Shown: piece after piece, positions 43,710 through 53,046 of the stretch | How positions within the stretch are numbered: the first letter of the stretch is position 1 | How the letters are laid out: every line of letters begins with the position of its first letter | Assembly: GCF_018968705.1 (NCBI RefSeq) | Contig: NZ_CP076668.1 | Coordinates: forward strand, 2,367,001 to 2,431,000 | DNA from: Pseudomonas lijiangensis | GTDB taxonomy: Bacteria > Pseudomonadota > Gammaproteobacteria > Pseudomonadales > Pseudomonadaceae | Direction: 5' to 3' | DNA length: 64,000 nucleotides | Program-made: the position numbers and the translations under genes | The notes under the pieces: generated by a model | Told to the model about the DNA's origin: nothing | The model's input: only the letters and a program-made list of their open reading frames with translations | The model's database searches: none

Positions 43710-44462
43710 TCAGCGTCCTATTCGGGGTTCTTTGATGGCAATCGGAGCAACGATGTCGCGGACCTTGGCGTCATCGTCCTGCTTGGATTTCAGATATTCC
43801 AGCGCCACAGCGGCAGCGTTGCGCACGTGATCGACGGAAGCCTTGTGGGCCGCCAGCGGGTCGCCGCTCTTGATGGCTTCGACGATGTGTTCCATTTCCT
43901 TGCTGCTGGCACCGCGGCGGTTGATCTGTGACACCGAAGTGGCCCGCAGGTAGCTGATGCGCGCCTGCAACTGACGCAACTGGGTAGCGGCGATGTGATT
44001 GCCCGAGCCTTCGAGCAGTACGTCGTAGAAGCTTTGCACCGAATCGATGACCTGTTGTAACTCGCCATCTTTGAGTGCCTTGCGGTTTTCTTCAAGGGCC
44101 TTTTCCAGGGCACGGATATCTTTCGCCTTGGCTCGCAGGGTGAACAGCTGCACGATCAGCCCTTCGAGCACGCAACGCAGCTCATAGATATCGCAGGCAT
44201 CTTCCAGAGTAATGATGGCGACCCGTGGCCCCTTGGCGTCGGCGAACTCCACCAGACCTTCGGACTCCAGATGGCGCAAGGCTTCACGCACGGAGGTCCG
44301 GCTGACCCCGAGACGATCACACAGATCTCGCTCGACCAGACGATCCCCCGGCAGAAGCTGGAAGTTCATGATCGCGCTGCGCAGTTTGTCCAGCACGATT
44401 TCGCGCAGGGTAACGGGGTTGCGATTGACCTTGAAGTTGTCGTCGAGTGGCAGGCGTTTCAT
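43710..44462 (-). CDS. GntR-family regulator, FadR/FCD subfamily
   Basis: 250 residues. The winged helix-turn-helix shows LRSAIMNFQLLPGDRLVERD and LGVSRTSVREALRHLESEGL; the C-terminal helical FCD domain follows (YELRCVLEGLIVQLFTLRA, residues around 100-220), with His residues that commonly bind a metal and an organic acid. It is the likely reader of the three TGGTATACCA palindromes at 41376, 42657 and 48115, none of which lies at its own promoter. Probably a repressor relieved by a pathway intermediate. Confidence 0.92.
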   Translation of the reverse strand: MKRLPLDDNFKVNRNPVTLREIVLDKLRSAIMNFQLLPGDRLVERDLCDRLGVSRTSVREALRHLESEGLVEFADAKGPRVAIITLEDACDIYELRCVLEGLIVQLFTLRAKAKDIRALEKALEENRKALKDGELQQVIDSVQSFYDVLLEGSGNHIAATQLRQLQARISYLRATSVSQINRRGASSKEMEHIVEAIKSGDPLAAHKASVDHVRNAAAVALEYLKSKQDDDAKVRDIVAPIAIKEPRIGR

Positions 44463-44633
44463 CGGGTGTGCTCGGAGTGGGGCTGTCTATGTGAAAAACA
44501 CGGCCAGAACAAGGCGGTCGCGTTCATGGCGTCAGCCTGAAAACCGGCCGGGCTGACGCATGACCGGGCCTGAATCGCCCGGAGAGACGCCGAGTTTATC
44601 ACGCCGTTGCTCTTGACTACCAAGAACCCCGTC

Positions 44634-45119
44634 TCAAGCAAAAGGTGGCAGAGCCCCCAGTTTGCCTCGGTGGTAGAGCATCGGTATGGCAGGTGTTTCG
44701 GGCAGGATCAGGTTTTTCACCGCGCCGACGATGATAGCGTGATCGCCGCCGTCATATTCGCGCCACAGTTCGCACTCGATGATCGCCGTCGCCTTGCTCA
44801 GCAACGGGTTGCCGAGCTCGCTCAGGTGCCATTCGATACCCTTGGTCTTGTCCTTGCCCTTGCTGGCGAACGCATAGGCTTCAGCCTGTTGCTCGGCAGA
44901 GAGCAAATGGATCGCGAACTTTTTACTGTCGCGCAGCACAGGGTAAGTGTCGCTGGCGTAATTCGGGCAGAACAGCACCAGTGCCGGGTCGATGGACAGT
45001 GCGCTGAAGGCGCTGGCGGTGATGCCTACCAGACTGCCTTCGGCGTCCAGTGTGGTGACGATGGTGACGCCCGAAGGAAAGGACGCCATGACTTCTTTAT
45101 AAATGCCGGGTTCTATCAT
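44634..45119 (-). CDS. Flavin reductase domain protein (RutF/HpaC type)
   Basis: 161 residues. FMN-binding split-barrel fold: FPSGVTIVTTLDAEG near the N-terminus, GITASAFSALSIDPALVLFC, and HAIIVGAV near the end. Supplies reduced flavin from NAD(P)H to a partner monooxygenase. No monooxygenase gene is found in the window. ATG at 45119 is chosen over a TTG at 45137 (overlapping the preceding stop) because GAGG lies 8 bases upstream. Last gene of the four-gene operon. Confidence 0.9.
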   Translation of the reverse strand: MIEPGIYKEVMASFPSGVTIVTTLDAEGSLVGITASAFSALSIDPALVLFCPNYASDTYPVLRDSKKFAIHLLSAEQQAEAYAFASKGKDKTKGIEWHLSELGNPLLSKATAIIECELWREYDGGDHAIIVGAVKNLILPETPAIPMLYHRGKLGALPPFA

Positions 45120-45133
45120 TGCCGCCGCCTCAC

Positions 45134-46615
45134 TCAACGCATTACAAAAGGATCAGGCATGGGGGCCTGCGATAGATTGATCCATACCGTTTTCAGTTCG
45201 GTATAGGCCAGGACCGAGTCGATGCCGCTTTCCCGGCCATAGCCGCTGTTCTTGAACCCGCCGATGGGGGCCATGGCAGATACGGCTCGATAGGTGTTGA
45301 CCCAGATGATACCTGAACGGATGTCCCGTGCCAGACGGTGCGCGCGGCCAAGGTCCCGGGTCCAGATACCTGCTGCCAGGCCAAACTGCGAATCGTTGGC
45401 AATCGCCAGGGCTTCGGCTTCATCCTTGAAACGGATCACCGACGCGACAGGACCAAAGACTTCTTCCTGCATGATCTTCATGGAGTTGCGGTCGCACTCG
45501 AACAGGGTCGGCTCGTAGAACCAGCCTTCGCTGGCTGTTTCGGGCCGCTTGCCACCCAGTCGCAGGCGTGCGCCTTCGGCCAGTGCATCAGCCACCAGGC
45601 CTTCGACCACGGCCAGTTGCTGGGCAGTGGCCATGGGGCCCATTTCAGTGGTTTCGTCCTGCGGGTTGCCGATGCGGATGCGGCTGGCGCGTTCGGCCAG
45701 GCGCTCGACGAATTCGTCGTAGATCTCGTCCTGGACCAGCAGTCGCGAGCCCGACACACAGCTTTGCCCCGAAGCGGCATAGATGCCAGCGACCGCGCCA
45801 TTTATGGCGCTGTCCAGATCGGCGTCGGCAAAGATGATGTTGGGGGATTTGCCGCCCAGTTCCAGGGACAGCTTGGCGAAGTTTTCGGCGCTGCTGCGCA
45901 CCACATGGCGCGCAGTCGCGGCGCCGCCGGTAAAGGCTATCTTGCGCACCAGCGGATGACGGGTCAGGGCGGCACCGGTACTCGGGCCGTACCCGGTCAC
46001 GACATTGACCACGCCCGGCGGAATACCGGCTTCCAGCGCCAGACGCGCCAGTTCCAGAAGGGTGGCCGAGGCGTGTTCGGAAGGCTTGAGCACGATGGTG
46101 TTGCCCGCTGCCAATGCCGGAGCCAGCTTGATGGCTGTCAGGTACAGCGGGCTGTTCCAGGGAATGATTCCGGCGACCACGCCCATGGGTTCATGGACCG
46201 TGTAGGCAAACAGGTCGGGCTTGTCGAGGGGCAGGGTGCCGCCTTCGAGCTTGTCCGCAAGGCCGGCCGTGTAGTGGAAAAACTCCGGCAGATAGCTCAC
46301 CTGGCCACGTGTTTCGCGGATCAGCTTGCCGTTGTCGCGGCTTTCCAGTTGGGCCAGTTGCTCCTTGTTCTCGGCGATCAGGTCGCCCAGCCTGCGCAGC
46401 AGCTTGCCTCGTGCCGTGGCTGTCAGCCCGCGCCAGGCCTTGCCTTCAAAGGCTTTTTGTGCGGCCTGGACGGCGCGCTCCACGTCCGCTTCATCTGCGT
46501 CGGGCAACTGCGCCCAGGGTTCGGCCAATGCAGGGTTGAGACTGTCGAAGGTCTTGCCGGAAAGTGCGTCGACCCATTGGCCGTCGATGCACATCTGAAA
46601 GCGCGTGAGAGTCAT
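45134..46615 (-). CDS. NAD(P)-dependent aldehyde dehydrogenase
   Basis: 493 residues, full length. Cofactor segment GIIPWNSPLYL and LKPSEHAS, catalytic Glu in LELGGKSPNIIF, catalytic Cys in ASGQSCVSGSRLL, and the C-terminal GFKNSGYGRESG motif. Oxidises an aldehyde intermediate to a carboxylic acid; the substrate is unknown. The ATG overlaps the hydrolase stop (ATGA), and its stop overlaps the region before the flavin reductase gene. Confidence 0.93.
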   Translation of the reverse strand: MTLTRFQMCIDGQWVDALSGKTFDSLNPALAEPWAQLPDADEADVERAVQAAQKAFEGKAWRGLTATARGKLLRRLGDLIAENKEQLAQLESRDNGKLIRETRGQVSYLPEFFHYTAGLADKLEGGTLPLDKPDLFAYTVHEPMGVVAGIIPWNSPLYLTAIKLAPALAAGNTIVLKPSEHASATLLELARLALEAGIPPGVVNVVTGYGPSTGAALTRHPLVRKIAFTGGAATARHVVRSSAENFAKLSLELGGKSPNIIFADADLDSAINGAVAGIYAASGQSCVSGSRLLVQDEIYDEFVERLAERASRIRIGNPQDETTEMGPMATAQQLAVVEGLVADALAEGARLRLGGKRPETASEGWFYEPTLFECDRNSMKIMQEEVFGPVASVIRFKDEAEALAIANDSQFGLAAGIWTRDLGRAHRLARDIRSGIIWVNTYRAVSAMAPIGGFKNSGYGRESGIDSVLAYTELKTVWINLSQAPMPDPFVMR

Positions 46616-47445
46616 GCAACGATTCCCTTTGCCGGATTATGTAGAGCTGCCGACTTGTCGAGAAAGTCCAGCAACACCTGATTGACCAGACGCGGCGATT
46701 CCACCGGCATCATGTGCCGCTGCTCGGGCAGTATCGCAACCTCTGCGCCATGGATACGCATCGCCAGTTGACGAGCCATGTCCGGTGTCGAGCCGGGGTC
46801 CAGCTCGCCGGTGGCAATCAGCGTCGGTGCGCGAATATCGCCCAGATCGTCGGCGCGGTACATATCCTGTGTGGCAAACAGCTTGTAAGTGGTCAGGTAG
46901 CCCTGTGGATCGTTGCTTGCCAGGTTCTGGCGGATGGCCGCGATCTGCGCGGGGTTGGCGGCCTGGTATTCCTTGCTGAACCAGCGCGACAAGGCCTCGG
47001 CGGCATTGGCGTCCGGCCCGTGTTCGGCGGCCTGGCTGGTGCGTGCGATGACACCGGCACGCTGCTCGGGCGTGCGATTGAACACGCTGTTGAGGATGAC
47101 CATGCCGGACAGGTACTGCGGGAAGTGCAGGGCAAAGGCCCGGGCAACCAGTCCACCCATGGAGAAGCCGATGATCGTGGCCTGAGGTAGGCCCAGATGA
47201 TCGAGCAGTTCTCGCAGTTGTTCTGCATAACCGGGCAGGCCGGTATCCGGGTCCGGGCGCGGACTCGAACCATGACCCAGCATGTCGTAGGCAATGACTC
47301 GGTAATGCGGGGCCAGGCCGACAATCTGACCGCCCCACATTTCTTTGTTCAGACCCACCCCGTGAATCAACACCACAGGGTGGCCCTGGCCGGTGGCCAG
47401 ATAACTGGTTCCGGCCGGGGTGCGTTCAGCGGTGAGCTGAATCAT
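46612..47445 (-). CDS. Alpha/beta-fold hydrolase
   Basis: 277 residues. Oxyanion HGVGLNKEMW, nucleophile elbow GFSMGGLV (Ser), an Asp at GELDPGSTPDMA and a C-terminal His at EQRHMMPVE. Similar in layout to PcaD/RutD-type lactone, ester or carbamate hydrolases. ATG at 47445 has AGGAG 6 bases upstream; an earlier in-frame ATG at 47466 is poorly placed. Coupled by ATGA to the aldehyde dehydrogenase gene. Confidence 0.91.
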   Translation of the reverse strand: MIQLTAERTPAGTSYLATGQGHPVVLIHGVGLNKEMWGGQIVGLAPHYRVIAYDMLGHGSSPRPDPDTGLPGYAEQLRELLDHLGLPQATIIGFSMGGLVARAFALHFPQYLSGMVILNSVFNRTPEQRAGVIARTSQAAEHGPDANAAEALSRWFSKEYQAANPAQIAAIRQNLASNDPQGYLTTYKLFATQDMYRADDLGDIRAPTLIATGELDPGSTPDMARQLAMRIHGAEVAILPEQRHMMPVESPRLVNQVLLDFLDKSAALHNPAKGIVA

Positions 47446-47485
47446 GGATCGCTCCTGCGCAGACATTATTGTCAGGGATGGATAA

Positions 47486-48076
47486 TTACTGCGCCTTCTC
47501 GGCAGCCAGCTCTTCCAGGTCGATATAACGGTTGCCGATGCGCGGATGCAGGCGGCCACCGTTGGCAGCGCCCAGCACAACGATGATTTCGTCGGCGCGT
47601 GGGGCGTCTTCGATCTGCATTTCCAGGGTGATGTAGTGCGAACGCAGACCTTCGTCATCCTTGTGCATCATCGGAATCTGGATGGAAGTGCCCGGGCCGC
47701 CGCGCTTGTTGGTGAAGCTCAGGTAGCTCTTGGCCTTGACTGCTTCACGGTAGTGGTTGCCGAAACGCAGGGTGTGAATCACCGCCGAAGCGTGTTCGAT
47801 CTCGCCTTCGGCACCGACCACTGCGGCCTTGCCGTAGGCTTCGATCTTGTCTGCACCACCGATGGCCGCCGTCAGGCGCTTGACCATCAGTTCGCCCAGC
47901 TCGGAGCAGTTGGCGCGGATTTCAGGCTTGAGGTCTTCGACAAAACCACGACCGAGCCAAGGGTTCTTGATCACGACAGCCAGGCCGACCATGGTCACCG
48001 GTTTGTCGGTCGCCTTGCCGCCTTCGATGAAGGTCTCTTCGGTGTAATTGACGATCTTGCGAATTTCAAAGCTCAT
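47486..48076 (-). CDS. AA_synth (PF06684-type) family protein
   Basis: 196 residues. Recognised by its overall pattern: RKIVNYTEETFIEGGK at the start, VGLAVVIKNPWLGRG, GKAAVVGAEGEIEHASAVIH and GAANGGRLHPRIG near the end. The family has been annotated as putative amino-acid synthesis protein without firm biochemical proof. First gene of the operon continuing to hydrolase, aldehyde dehydrogenase and flavin reductase; the operator palindrome at 48115-48126 is 39 bases upstream. Confidence 0.82.
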   Translation of the reverse strand: MSFEIRKIVNYTEETFIEGGKATDKPVTMVGLAVVIKNPWLGRGFVEDLKPEIRANCSELGELMVKRLTAAIGGADKIEAYGKAAVVGAEGEIEHASAVIHTLRFGNHYREAVKAKSYLSFTNKRGGPGTSIQIPMMHKDDEGLRSHYITLEMQIEDAPRADEIIVVLGAANGGRLHPRIGNRYIDLEELAAEKAQ

Positions 48077-48114
48077 GTAGGACTCCCGGATCGAGCACTG
48101 TTGTATTTCGTATG

Positions 48115-48126
48115 ATGGTATACCAT
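48115..48126. promoter_or_regulatory. GntR operator candidate, copy 3
   Basis: ATGGTATACCAT, a perfect 12-bp palindrome upstream of the four-gene catabolic operon. Shares GGTATACCATAAGA with copy 2 on the same strand. Confidence 0.72.
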
Positions 48127-48295
48127 AAGATTGTGCGCGCAAGTGCTTTATTCGAGCGGGTTGCAAAAACCTTCCTCGGCGACCATTCGTCAGTGGTGTC
48201 CTGTGGTTCTTTGAACGTGTCCGGCGCTGGCAGGCCAGATATTTCATGGGCCATGGACGGTTTTCCTCTCCTCCAGCCCACACCAGGAGAAAGAA

Positions 48296-49153
48296 ATGAC
48301 TGACTACCCAAGACCTCCTTTCCCGCAACAGGCGCAATCGGTGCCTGGTTCACAAGCGAAAATGGAGCCCTATCCCGATTGTGGCGAGCAGAGCTACCGC
48401 GGCTCTGAGCGGCTGCAAAACAAGATTGCCCTGATCACAGGCGCGGACAGCGGCATTGGCCGTGCAGTGGCCATTGCCTTTGCCCGTGAGGGTGCCGATG
48501 TCGCGCTCTCGTACCTTGATGAGCATGAGGATGCTCAGGAGACCGCTCGTTGGGTCGAACAGGCTGGCAGGCAGTGTCTGTTGTTGCCGGGCGATCTGGC
48601 GCAGAAAGAGCAATGCCGCCACATTGTTGAAGAAACCGTTGGGCGATTTGGGCGTATCGATGTGCTGGTCAATAACGCCGCCTTCCAGATGACCCACGAA
48701 ACCTTCGAGGAAATCCCCGACGAAGAATGGGTGAGGACCTTCGATATCAATATCACGGCGATATTTCGTATCTGTCAGGCGGCAGTGCCACACATGGCTC
48801 AAGGCAGTTCGATCATCAATACCAGTTCGGTGAACGCCGACATGCCCAAGCCGACTCTACTGCCTTATGCCTCCACCAAGGGCGCCATTGCCAATTTTTC
48901 CGGCGGTCTGGCGCAACTGTTGGGCGAGCGTGGAATCCGGGTCAACAGTGTCGCTCCGGGTCCGATCTGGACACCCTTGATCGTGTCGACCATGTCCGAG
49001 GAAGAAGTCCGCAACTTCGGCAGCCAGACGCCGCTGGGGCGTCCGGGTCAGCCTGTTGAGGTGGCACCGATTTATGTGCTGCTGGCTTCCGATCAGTCCA
49101 GCTATACCTCCGGTGCGCTGTATAGCGTGACGGGCGGCAAGCCGATTTTGTAG
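48296..49153 (+). CDS. Short-chain dehydrogenase/reductase (YghA/YhdF-like)
   Basis: 285 residues. An N-terminal extension rich in Pro/Gln (about 35 residues) typical of general-stress SDRs precedes the Rossmann motif TGADSGIGRA; NNAA, the catalytic SSVNA...YASTKGA (Tyr-Lys) and VAPGPIWTPL follow. Reduces an unknown carbonyl with NAD(P)H. A clear AGGAGA ribosome site lies before the ATG. It faces away from the GntR-controlled operon and is probably independent of it. Confidence 0.93.
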   Translation: MTDYPRPPFPQQAQSVPGSQAKMEPYPDCGEQSYRGSERLQNKIALITGADSGIGRAVAIAFAREGADVALSYLDEHEDAQETARWVEQAGRQCLLLPGDLAQKEQCRHIVEETVGRFGRIDVLVNNAAFQMTHETFEEIPDEEWVRTFDINITAIFRICQAAVPHMAQGSSIINTSSVNADMPKPTLLPYASTKGAIANFSGGLAQLLGERGIRVNSVAPGPIWTPLIVSTMSEEEVRNFGSQTPLGRPGQPVEVAPIYVLLASDQSSYTSGALYSVTGGKPIL

Positions 49154-49188
49154 CGAACATTCTGCTTTCGCTGTACTCCCATGCAGTG

Positions 49189-49219
49189 ACGGCCTGTCGA
49201 TGAGGTGCTGGCAGGCCGT
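49189..49219 (+). terminator. Possible terminator after the SDR gene
   Basis: ACGGCCTG ... CAGGCCGT stem with a 15-base loop; only a weak T-rich tail (GCTGTTT). Confidence 0.4.
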
Positions 49220-49323
49220 TGCTGTTTGCGTCTGTCATTCATTCTTGACTGTGCCTTGACTCTTGCGGGGATATCCCCGTAAGTTGGTCGACTCAGTCAT
49301 GCAACAACTTCAGGAGAAATGCC

Positions 49324-50754
49324 ATGTATCCCGATGTTCAGCTCTATATCGATGGCCAATGGCGTGCAAGCCGCGATGGCCGCATCTTGCCGGTCATCGA
49401 TCCTGCCACCGGCCAGTCGCTGGGAACGGTGGCCCATGCCAGCATTCCCGATCTGGACGAAGCCCTGGCGGCAGCTGAACGTGGTTTTGCAACCTGGCGC
49501 GCCACTTCGGCCTATGACCGCTACAAGATCATGCAAAAGGCTGCGCAATTGCTGCGCGAGCGCGCCGACAGCATTGCCCGCATCATGACTCAGGAACAGG
49601 GCAAGCCGCTGGCCGAAGCGCGCATGGAAACCCAGTCCGCTGCCGACATCATCGACTGGCTTGCCGAGGAGGGGCGCCGCAGCTATGGCCGTCTCGTGCC
49701 GTCGCGCAATCCCTCCATCGAGCAGAAGGTGATCAAGGAGCCGGTCGGCCCGGTTGCCGCGTTCACGCCCTGGAACTTCCCGATCAACCAGGTGGTGCGC
49801 AAGCTGTCGTCGGCACTGGCCGCCGGTTGTTCGATCATCATCAAGGCCCCGGAAGAAACCCCGGCATCGCCTGCCGAACTGGTCCGTGCCTTTGCCGATG
49901 CCGGTGTCCCGGCTGGCGTGATCGGGCTGGTGTATGGCGTGCCTGCCGAGATCTCCAATTACCTGATTCCGCATCCGGTGATCCGCAAGGTGACCTTTAC
50001 CGGCTCCACGCCGGTTGGCAAGCAGTTGGCGGCCCTGGCTGGCCAGCACATGAAGCGCGCCACCATGGAACTGGGCGGTCATGCGCCTGCATTGGTCTTC
50101 GACGACGCCGATCTGGATCTGGCTGCGCGAGTGCTGTCCACCGCCAAGTTCCGCAATGCCGGTCAGGTCTGTGTTTCACCGACGCGGATTCTGGTACAGC
50201 GCAAGGTATTCGAGGCTTTCACCGAGAAGTTCGTGGGGCTGACCCGTGAGGTCAAGGTCGGCAATGGCCTGGAAGCGGGCACCACCATGGGGCCGGTAGC
50301 CAATGAACGTCGCATTCCGGCACTGACGGATCTGATCGAAGATGCAGTGGGTGCCGGTGCGAAGCTGGAAACGGGCGGCAAGGCCGTTGAAGGCGCTGGC
50401 TATTTCTTCGAGCCAACCGTATTGAGCGGTCTGACCCCTGAAATGCGCATCATGAACGAAGAGCCTTTCGGCCCTGTTGCGCTGTTGGTGCCGTTCGACA
50501 CGCTGGAAGAGGTCATTGCCGAGTCCAATCGCGTGCCGTTCGGTCTTGCGTCCTATGCCTTCACCACCTCGATGAAGACCGCTCAGGCGCTGAGCAATGG
50601 CATTGAAGCCGGTATGCTGTCGATCAACCATCAGGGTATCGGCTTGCCAGAAGTCCCGTTTGGCGGGATCAAGGACTCAGGCTACGGCTCCGAAGGCGGC
50701 ACCGAAGCCATCGAGGCCTACCTCAATACCAAGCTGGTCACACAGTTCAACTAA
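49324..50754 (+). CDS. NAD(P)-dependent semialdehyde dehydrogenase (GabD-like)
   Basis: 476 residues. Motifs: [32 protein letters not shown] (catalytic Glu), [14 protein letters not shown] (catalytic Cys) and [17 protein letters not shown]. The pattern is that of succinate/ketoglutarate-semialdehyde dehydrogenases. AGGAGA lies before the ATG. Alone between SDR and a REPIN; a role in amine or sugar-acid breakdown is likely but unproved. Confidence 0.92.
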   Translation: MYPDVQLYIDGQWRASRDGRILPVIDPATGQSLGTVAHASIPDLDEALAAAERGFATWRATSAYDRYKIMQKAAQLLRERADSIARIMTQEQGKPLAEARMETQSAADIIDWLAEEGRRSYGRLVPSRNPSIEQKVIKEPVGPVAAFTPWNFPINQVVRKLSSALAAGCSIIIKAPEETPASPAELVRAFADAGVPAGVIGLVYGVPAEISNYLIPHPVIRKVTFTGSTPVGKQLAALAGQHMKRATMELGGHAPALVFDDADLDLAARVLSTAKFRNAGQVCVSPTRILVQRKVFEAFTEKFVGLTREVKVGNGLEAGTTMGPVANERRIPALTDLIEDAVGAGAKLETGGKAVEGAGYFFEPTVLSGLTPEMRIMNEEPFGPVALLVPFDTLEEVIAESNRVPFGLASYAFTTSMKTAQALSNGIEAGMLSINHQGIGLPEVPFGGIKDSGYGSEGGTEAIEAYLNTKLVTQFN

Positions 50755-50763
50755 GCAAACTCT

Positions 50764-50827
50764 GTGGGAGCGAATTCATTCGCGAATAGACGGTTCATAC
50801 CTTCTTCGCGGATGAATCCGCTCCTAC
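50764..50827. repeat. REPIN (inverted pair of REP sequences)
   Basis: GTGGGAGCGAATTCATTCGC... at 50764-50786 and its imperfect reverse complement at 50805-50827, with an 18-base spacer. Between the convergent dehydrogenase and pbpG genes; a second REP type distinct from that at 1435. Confidence 0.88.
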
Positions 50828-50838
50828 AGAGGTGGATT

Positions 50839-51777
50839 TTATTCCCGCGCCTGCTGAATACCGTTCTGTTTCATCACCAGATTCTTTTCCTTCTTGTACT
50901 GCAAGGCGACTTCCGGCGCAGGACCGCTCTCGCCGGTTTCCATCCAGCGGCGCAGGCGGCTGGCATCGGCGAAGTGGGTGTATTTGCCGAAGGCATCGAG
51001 AATCACCACGGAAACCTGACGGTTAGCCATGGTGGTCAGCAGCACCAGGCAGTGACCTGCCTGATTGGTGAAGCCGGTCTTGGTCAGCTTGATGTCCCAG
51101 TTGTCCTTGCGCACCAGGTGGTCCGTGTTGCTGAAGCCCAGGTTGTAAGTGGGCTTGCGGAAGGTCACGGTCTTTTCCGCCGTGGTACTCAGCTCAGTGA
51201 TCATCGGGTATTTGCGAGCCGCCATGATCAGCTTGGTGAGGTCGCGAGCCGTTGAAACGTTATAGACCGACAGCCCGGTAGGCTCGACATAGGCCGTATG
51301 TTTCATGCCCAGCGCCTTGGCTTTTGCATTCATGGCCAGGATAAAGGCCGGGTAGCCGCCCGGATAACTGTGGGCCAGGCTTGCGGCAGCACGGTTTTCC
51401 GAAGACATCAGCGTGATCAGCAGCATGTCCTTGCGGTTCATTTCGCTGCCCAGTTTTACGCGGGAGAACACGCCTTTCATTTCCGGAGTCTGGGAAATAT
51501 TGACGGGGATGACTTCATCCATCGGCTGCTTGGCGTCCAGCACGACCATCGCGGTCATGAGCTTGGTGACCGACGCGATGGGAACGATAACGTCAGGGTT
51601 GTGTGAATACAGAACCTTGTCGGTCTGCACATCAATGACCAGTGTGCTGCCGGAAGCCAGATGAAGCTTTGATGGATCCCGGTTCAGAGCCGCGATTTCG
51701 TTTGCAATGGCGTGGGTGGAAACTACAGGGCCCGTAAGTGCAAATAAAAGACCCAGAAGTGGCAGACGAATTTTCAA
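50839..51777 (-). CDS. pbpG: D-alanyl-D-alanine endopeptidase (PBP7)
   Basis: 312 residues. Signal peptide ending HAIA, then the serine-peptidase motifs of low-mass penicillin-binding proteins: SVTK (SxxK), SSEN (SxN) and KTGFTNQAG (KTG). Periplasmic cleavage of peptidoglycan cross-links. The start is a TTG at 51777: an in-frame stop lies just upstream and no ATG precedes the signal peptide. Confidence 0.93.
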   Translation of the reverse strand: MKIRLPLLGLLFALTGPVVSTHAIANEIAALNRDPSKLHLASGSTLVIDVQTDKVLYSHNPDVIVPIASVTKLMTAMVVLDAKQPMDEVIPVNISQTPEMKGVFSRVKLGSEMNRKDMLLITLMSSENRAAASLAHSYPGGYPAFILAMNAKAKALGMKHTAYVEPTGLSVYNVSTARDLTKLIMAARKYPMITELSTTAEKTVTFRKPTYNLGFSNTDHLVRKDNWDIKLTKTGFTNQAGHCLVLLTTMANRQVSVVILDAFGKYTHFADASRLRRWMETGESGPAPEVALQYKKEKNLVMKQNGIQQARE

Positions 51778-52035
51778 GAACAGGGCTCACTCGATAAATG
51801 TGCAGTTTTGCACGTGGTTATAGGAAAAACGCTGCATTTTAGGAGCGGACTTTGCCCAAAGTCGATGGGGTGAGCAGGGCGTTTCGTCAATTAATTCACG
51901 AATCATGGTTTTATTAAGTTGCTGTTAAGTAGGAAAGCTACGAATTGGCGGTGTGCTTTCAATATTCGTGGTGTCTGCGGCTCGCACCGATTAGCATCCA
52001 CGCCATCAATGCTCATCGATTTAAGGAAGCGTGCA

Positions 52036-52596
52036 ATGCTCAAGGGGTTTATCAGCAAGGATTACGTTGTTCTGGTGATCGCTGCATCTCTGGTCGCGGT
52101 CGTACTGCTTGTCAGCGGCTTTTTTTCACGGCCTGCCGACTGGGCGGGCTGGGTCCAGGCGACCGGGCTGATCGTCGGCATGATGGTCGCGGTGGGGGTT
52201 CCGTGCATCCAGCGCAAGCAGGAAGCGGCAGTGGCCCACAAGCAATTGCGTGAGCGCGAAACCGGTTATGCCCGCCGCATTCAATACCTGTGCGGCGAGT
52301 TGACCGAACTGCAGGCCAGAACCAGTCTGAACCTTACCCATTTGCGCGCCAGCGACCGGCATCGCCTGAAATACACGTTGCAGGATTATCTGCACCGCCT
52401 GTTCGAGTCCCATAAACACGATTTGAATGATGATCGTGTAGTGCTGGCTTATGAACTGCGCCAGGTGGCCAACGACCTGATCGATGAACTGGACAGCGGT
52501 CGCACTGATCGTGTCGTGTTCATCGCCCTGGAAAAGCGCCTGCAAAAACTGGCTCATCGCTGCCAGGTGAATGCGGCAATGGCTGAGCGTGTCTGA
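52036..52596 (+). CDS. Conserved hypothetical membrane-anchored protein
   Basis: 186 residues. Two N-terminal membrane segments (VVLVIAASLVAVVLLVSGFF and GWVQATGLIVGMMVAVGVP), then a charged helical cytoplasmic part likely to form coiled coil (RETGYARRIQYLCGELTELQ ... RLKYTLQDYLHRLFE). No enzyme motif. Start at 52036 with AAGGAAG upstream. Function unknown. Confidence 0.75.
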   Translation: MLKGFISKDYVVLVIAASLVAVVLLVSGFFSRPADWAGWVQATGLIVGMMVAVGVPCIQRKQEAAVAHKQLRERETGYARRIQYLCGELTELQARTSLNLTHLRASDRHRLKYTLQDYLHRLFESHKHDLNDDRVVLAYELRQVANDLIDELDSGRTDRVVFIALEKRLQKLAHRCQVNAAMAERV

Positions 52597-52613
52597 GACT
52601 TTTTCGAACCCAT

Positions 52614-52641
52614 AAAAAAGCCCACATCAAAGGATGTGGGC
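52614..52641 (-). terminator. Rho-independent terminator
   Basis: On the minus strand GCCCACATC-CTTT-GATGTGGGC followed by TTTTTT; ends the small gene at 52693-52875. Confidence 0.92.
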
Positions 52642-52692
52642 AAGGGGATGTGCGGAGCAAACGCACGAAGACTGTGAAACCGGGTGCTGCAC

Positions 52693-52875
52693 TCAGCCGT
52701 TGAGCTTGTGGCTTTCCAGCTTGTCGGAGCTGGCCTGGGCTGCAGGCAGTGAGGCGAAAGGGCCGCTGACGGGTTCGCCGTTGTGCATCAGATACCAGCA
52801 AGCCAGAAAGCCGCGTTCTCTGAGTGTCGCCGGGACGGCGCTGCCAACTACTGACATGATCTGAACCTTGTTCAT
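52693..52875 (-). CDS. Small conserved hypothetical protein (60 aa)
   Basis: Begins MNKVQIMSVVGSAVPATLRE and contains FLACWYLMHNGEPVSGPFAS. The ATG at 52875 has GGAG about 7 bases upstream and a strong terminator follows, both supporting a real gene. Function unknown; the pattern is familiar from short Pseudomonas proteins without assigned role. Confidence 0.7.
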   Translation of the reverse strand: MNKVQIMSVVGSAVPATLRERGFLACWYLMHNGEPVSGPFASLPAAQASSDKLESHKLNG

Positions 52876-53013
52876 GGCTGTCTCCATCAATCGATGGCGC
52901 TACTTTACTCAGCCATCGTCTCTGGCAGAAATCATCGTTCTCGATAGTGGTCATTGATGATTGCGAGGGTTGTGCGTCTTGACGGGCAACCTCCGTTTGA
53001 TGACAAAGCAACG

Positions 53014-53041
53014 AAAAGCCCCGCACTTGGCGGGGCTTTTT
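53014..53041. terminator. Bidirectional rho-independent terminator
   Basis: AAAAGCCCCGC-ACTTG-GCGGGGCTTTTT; ends the minus-strand gene at 53047-53400. Confidence 0.92.
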
Positions 53042-53046
53042 GTCGG

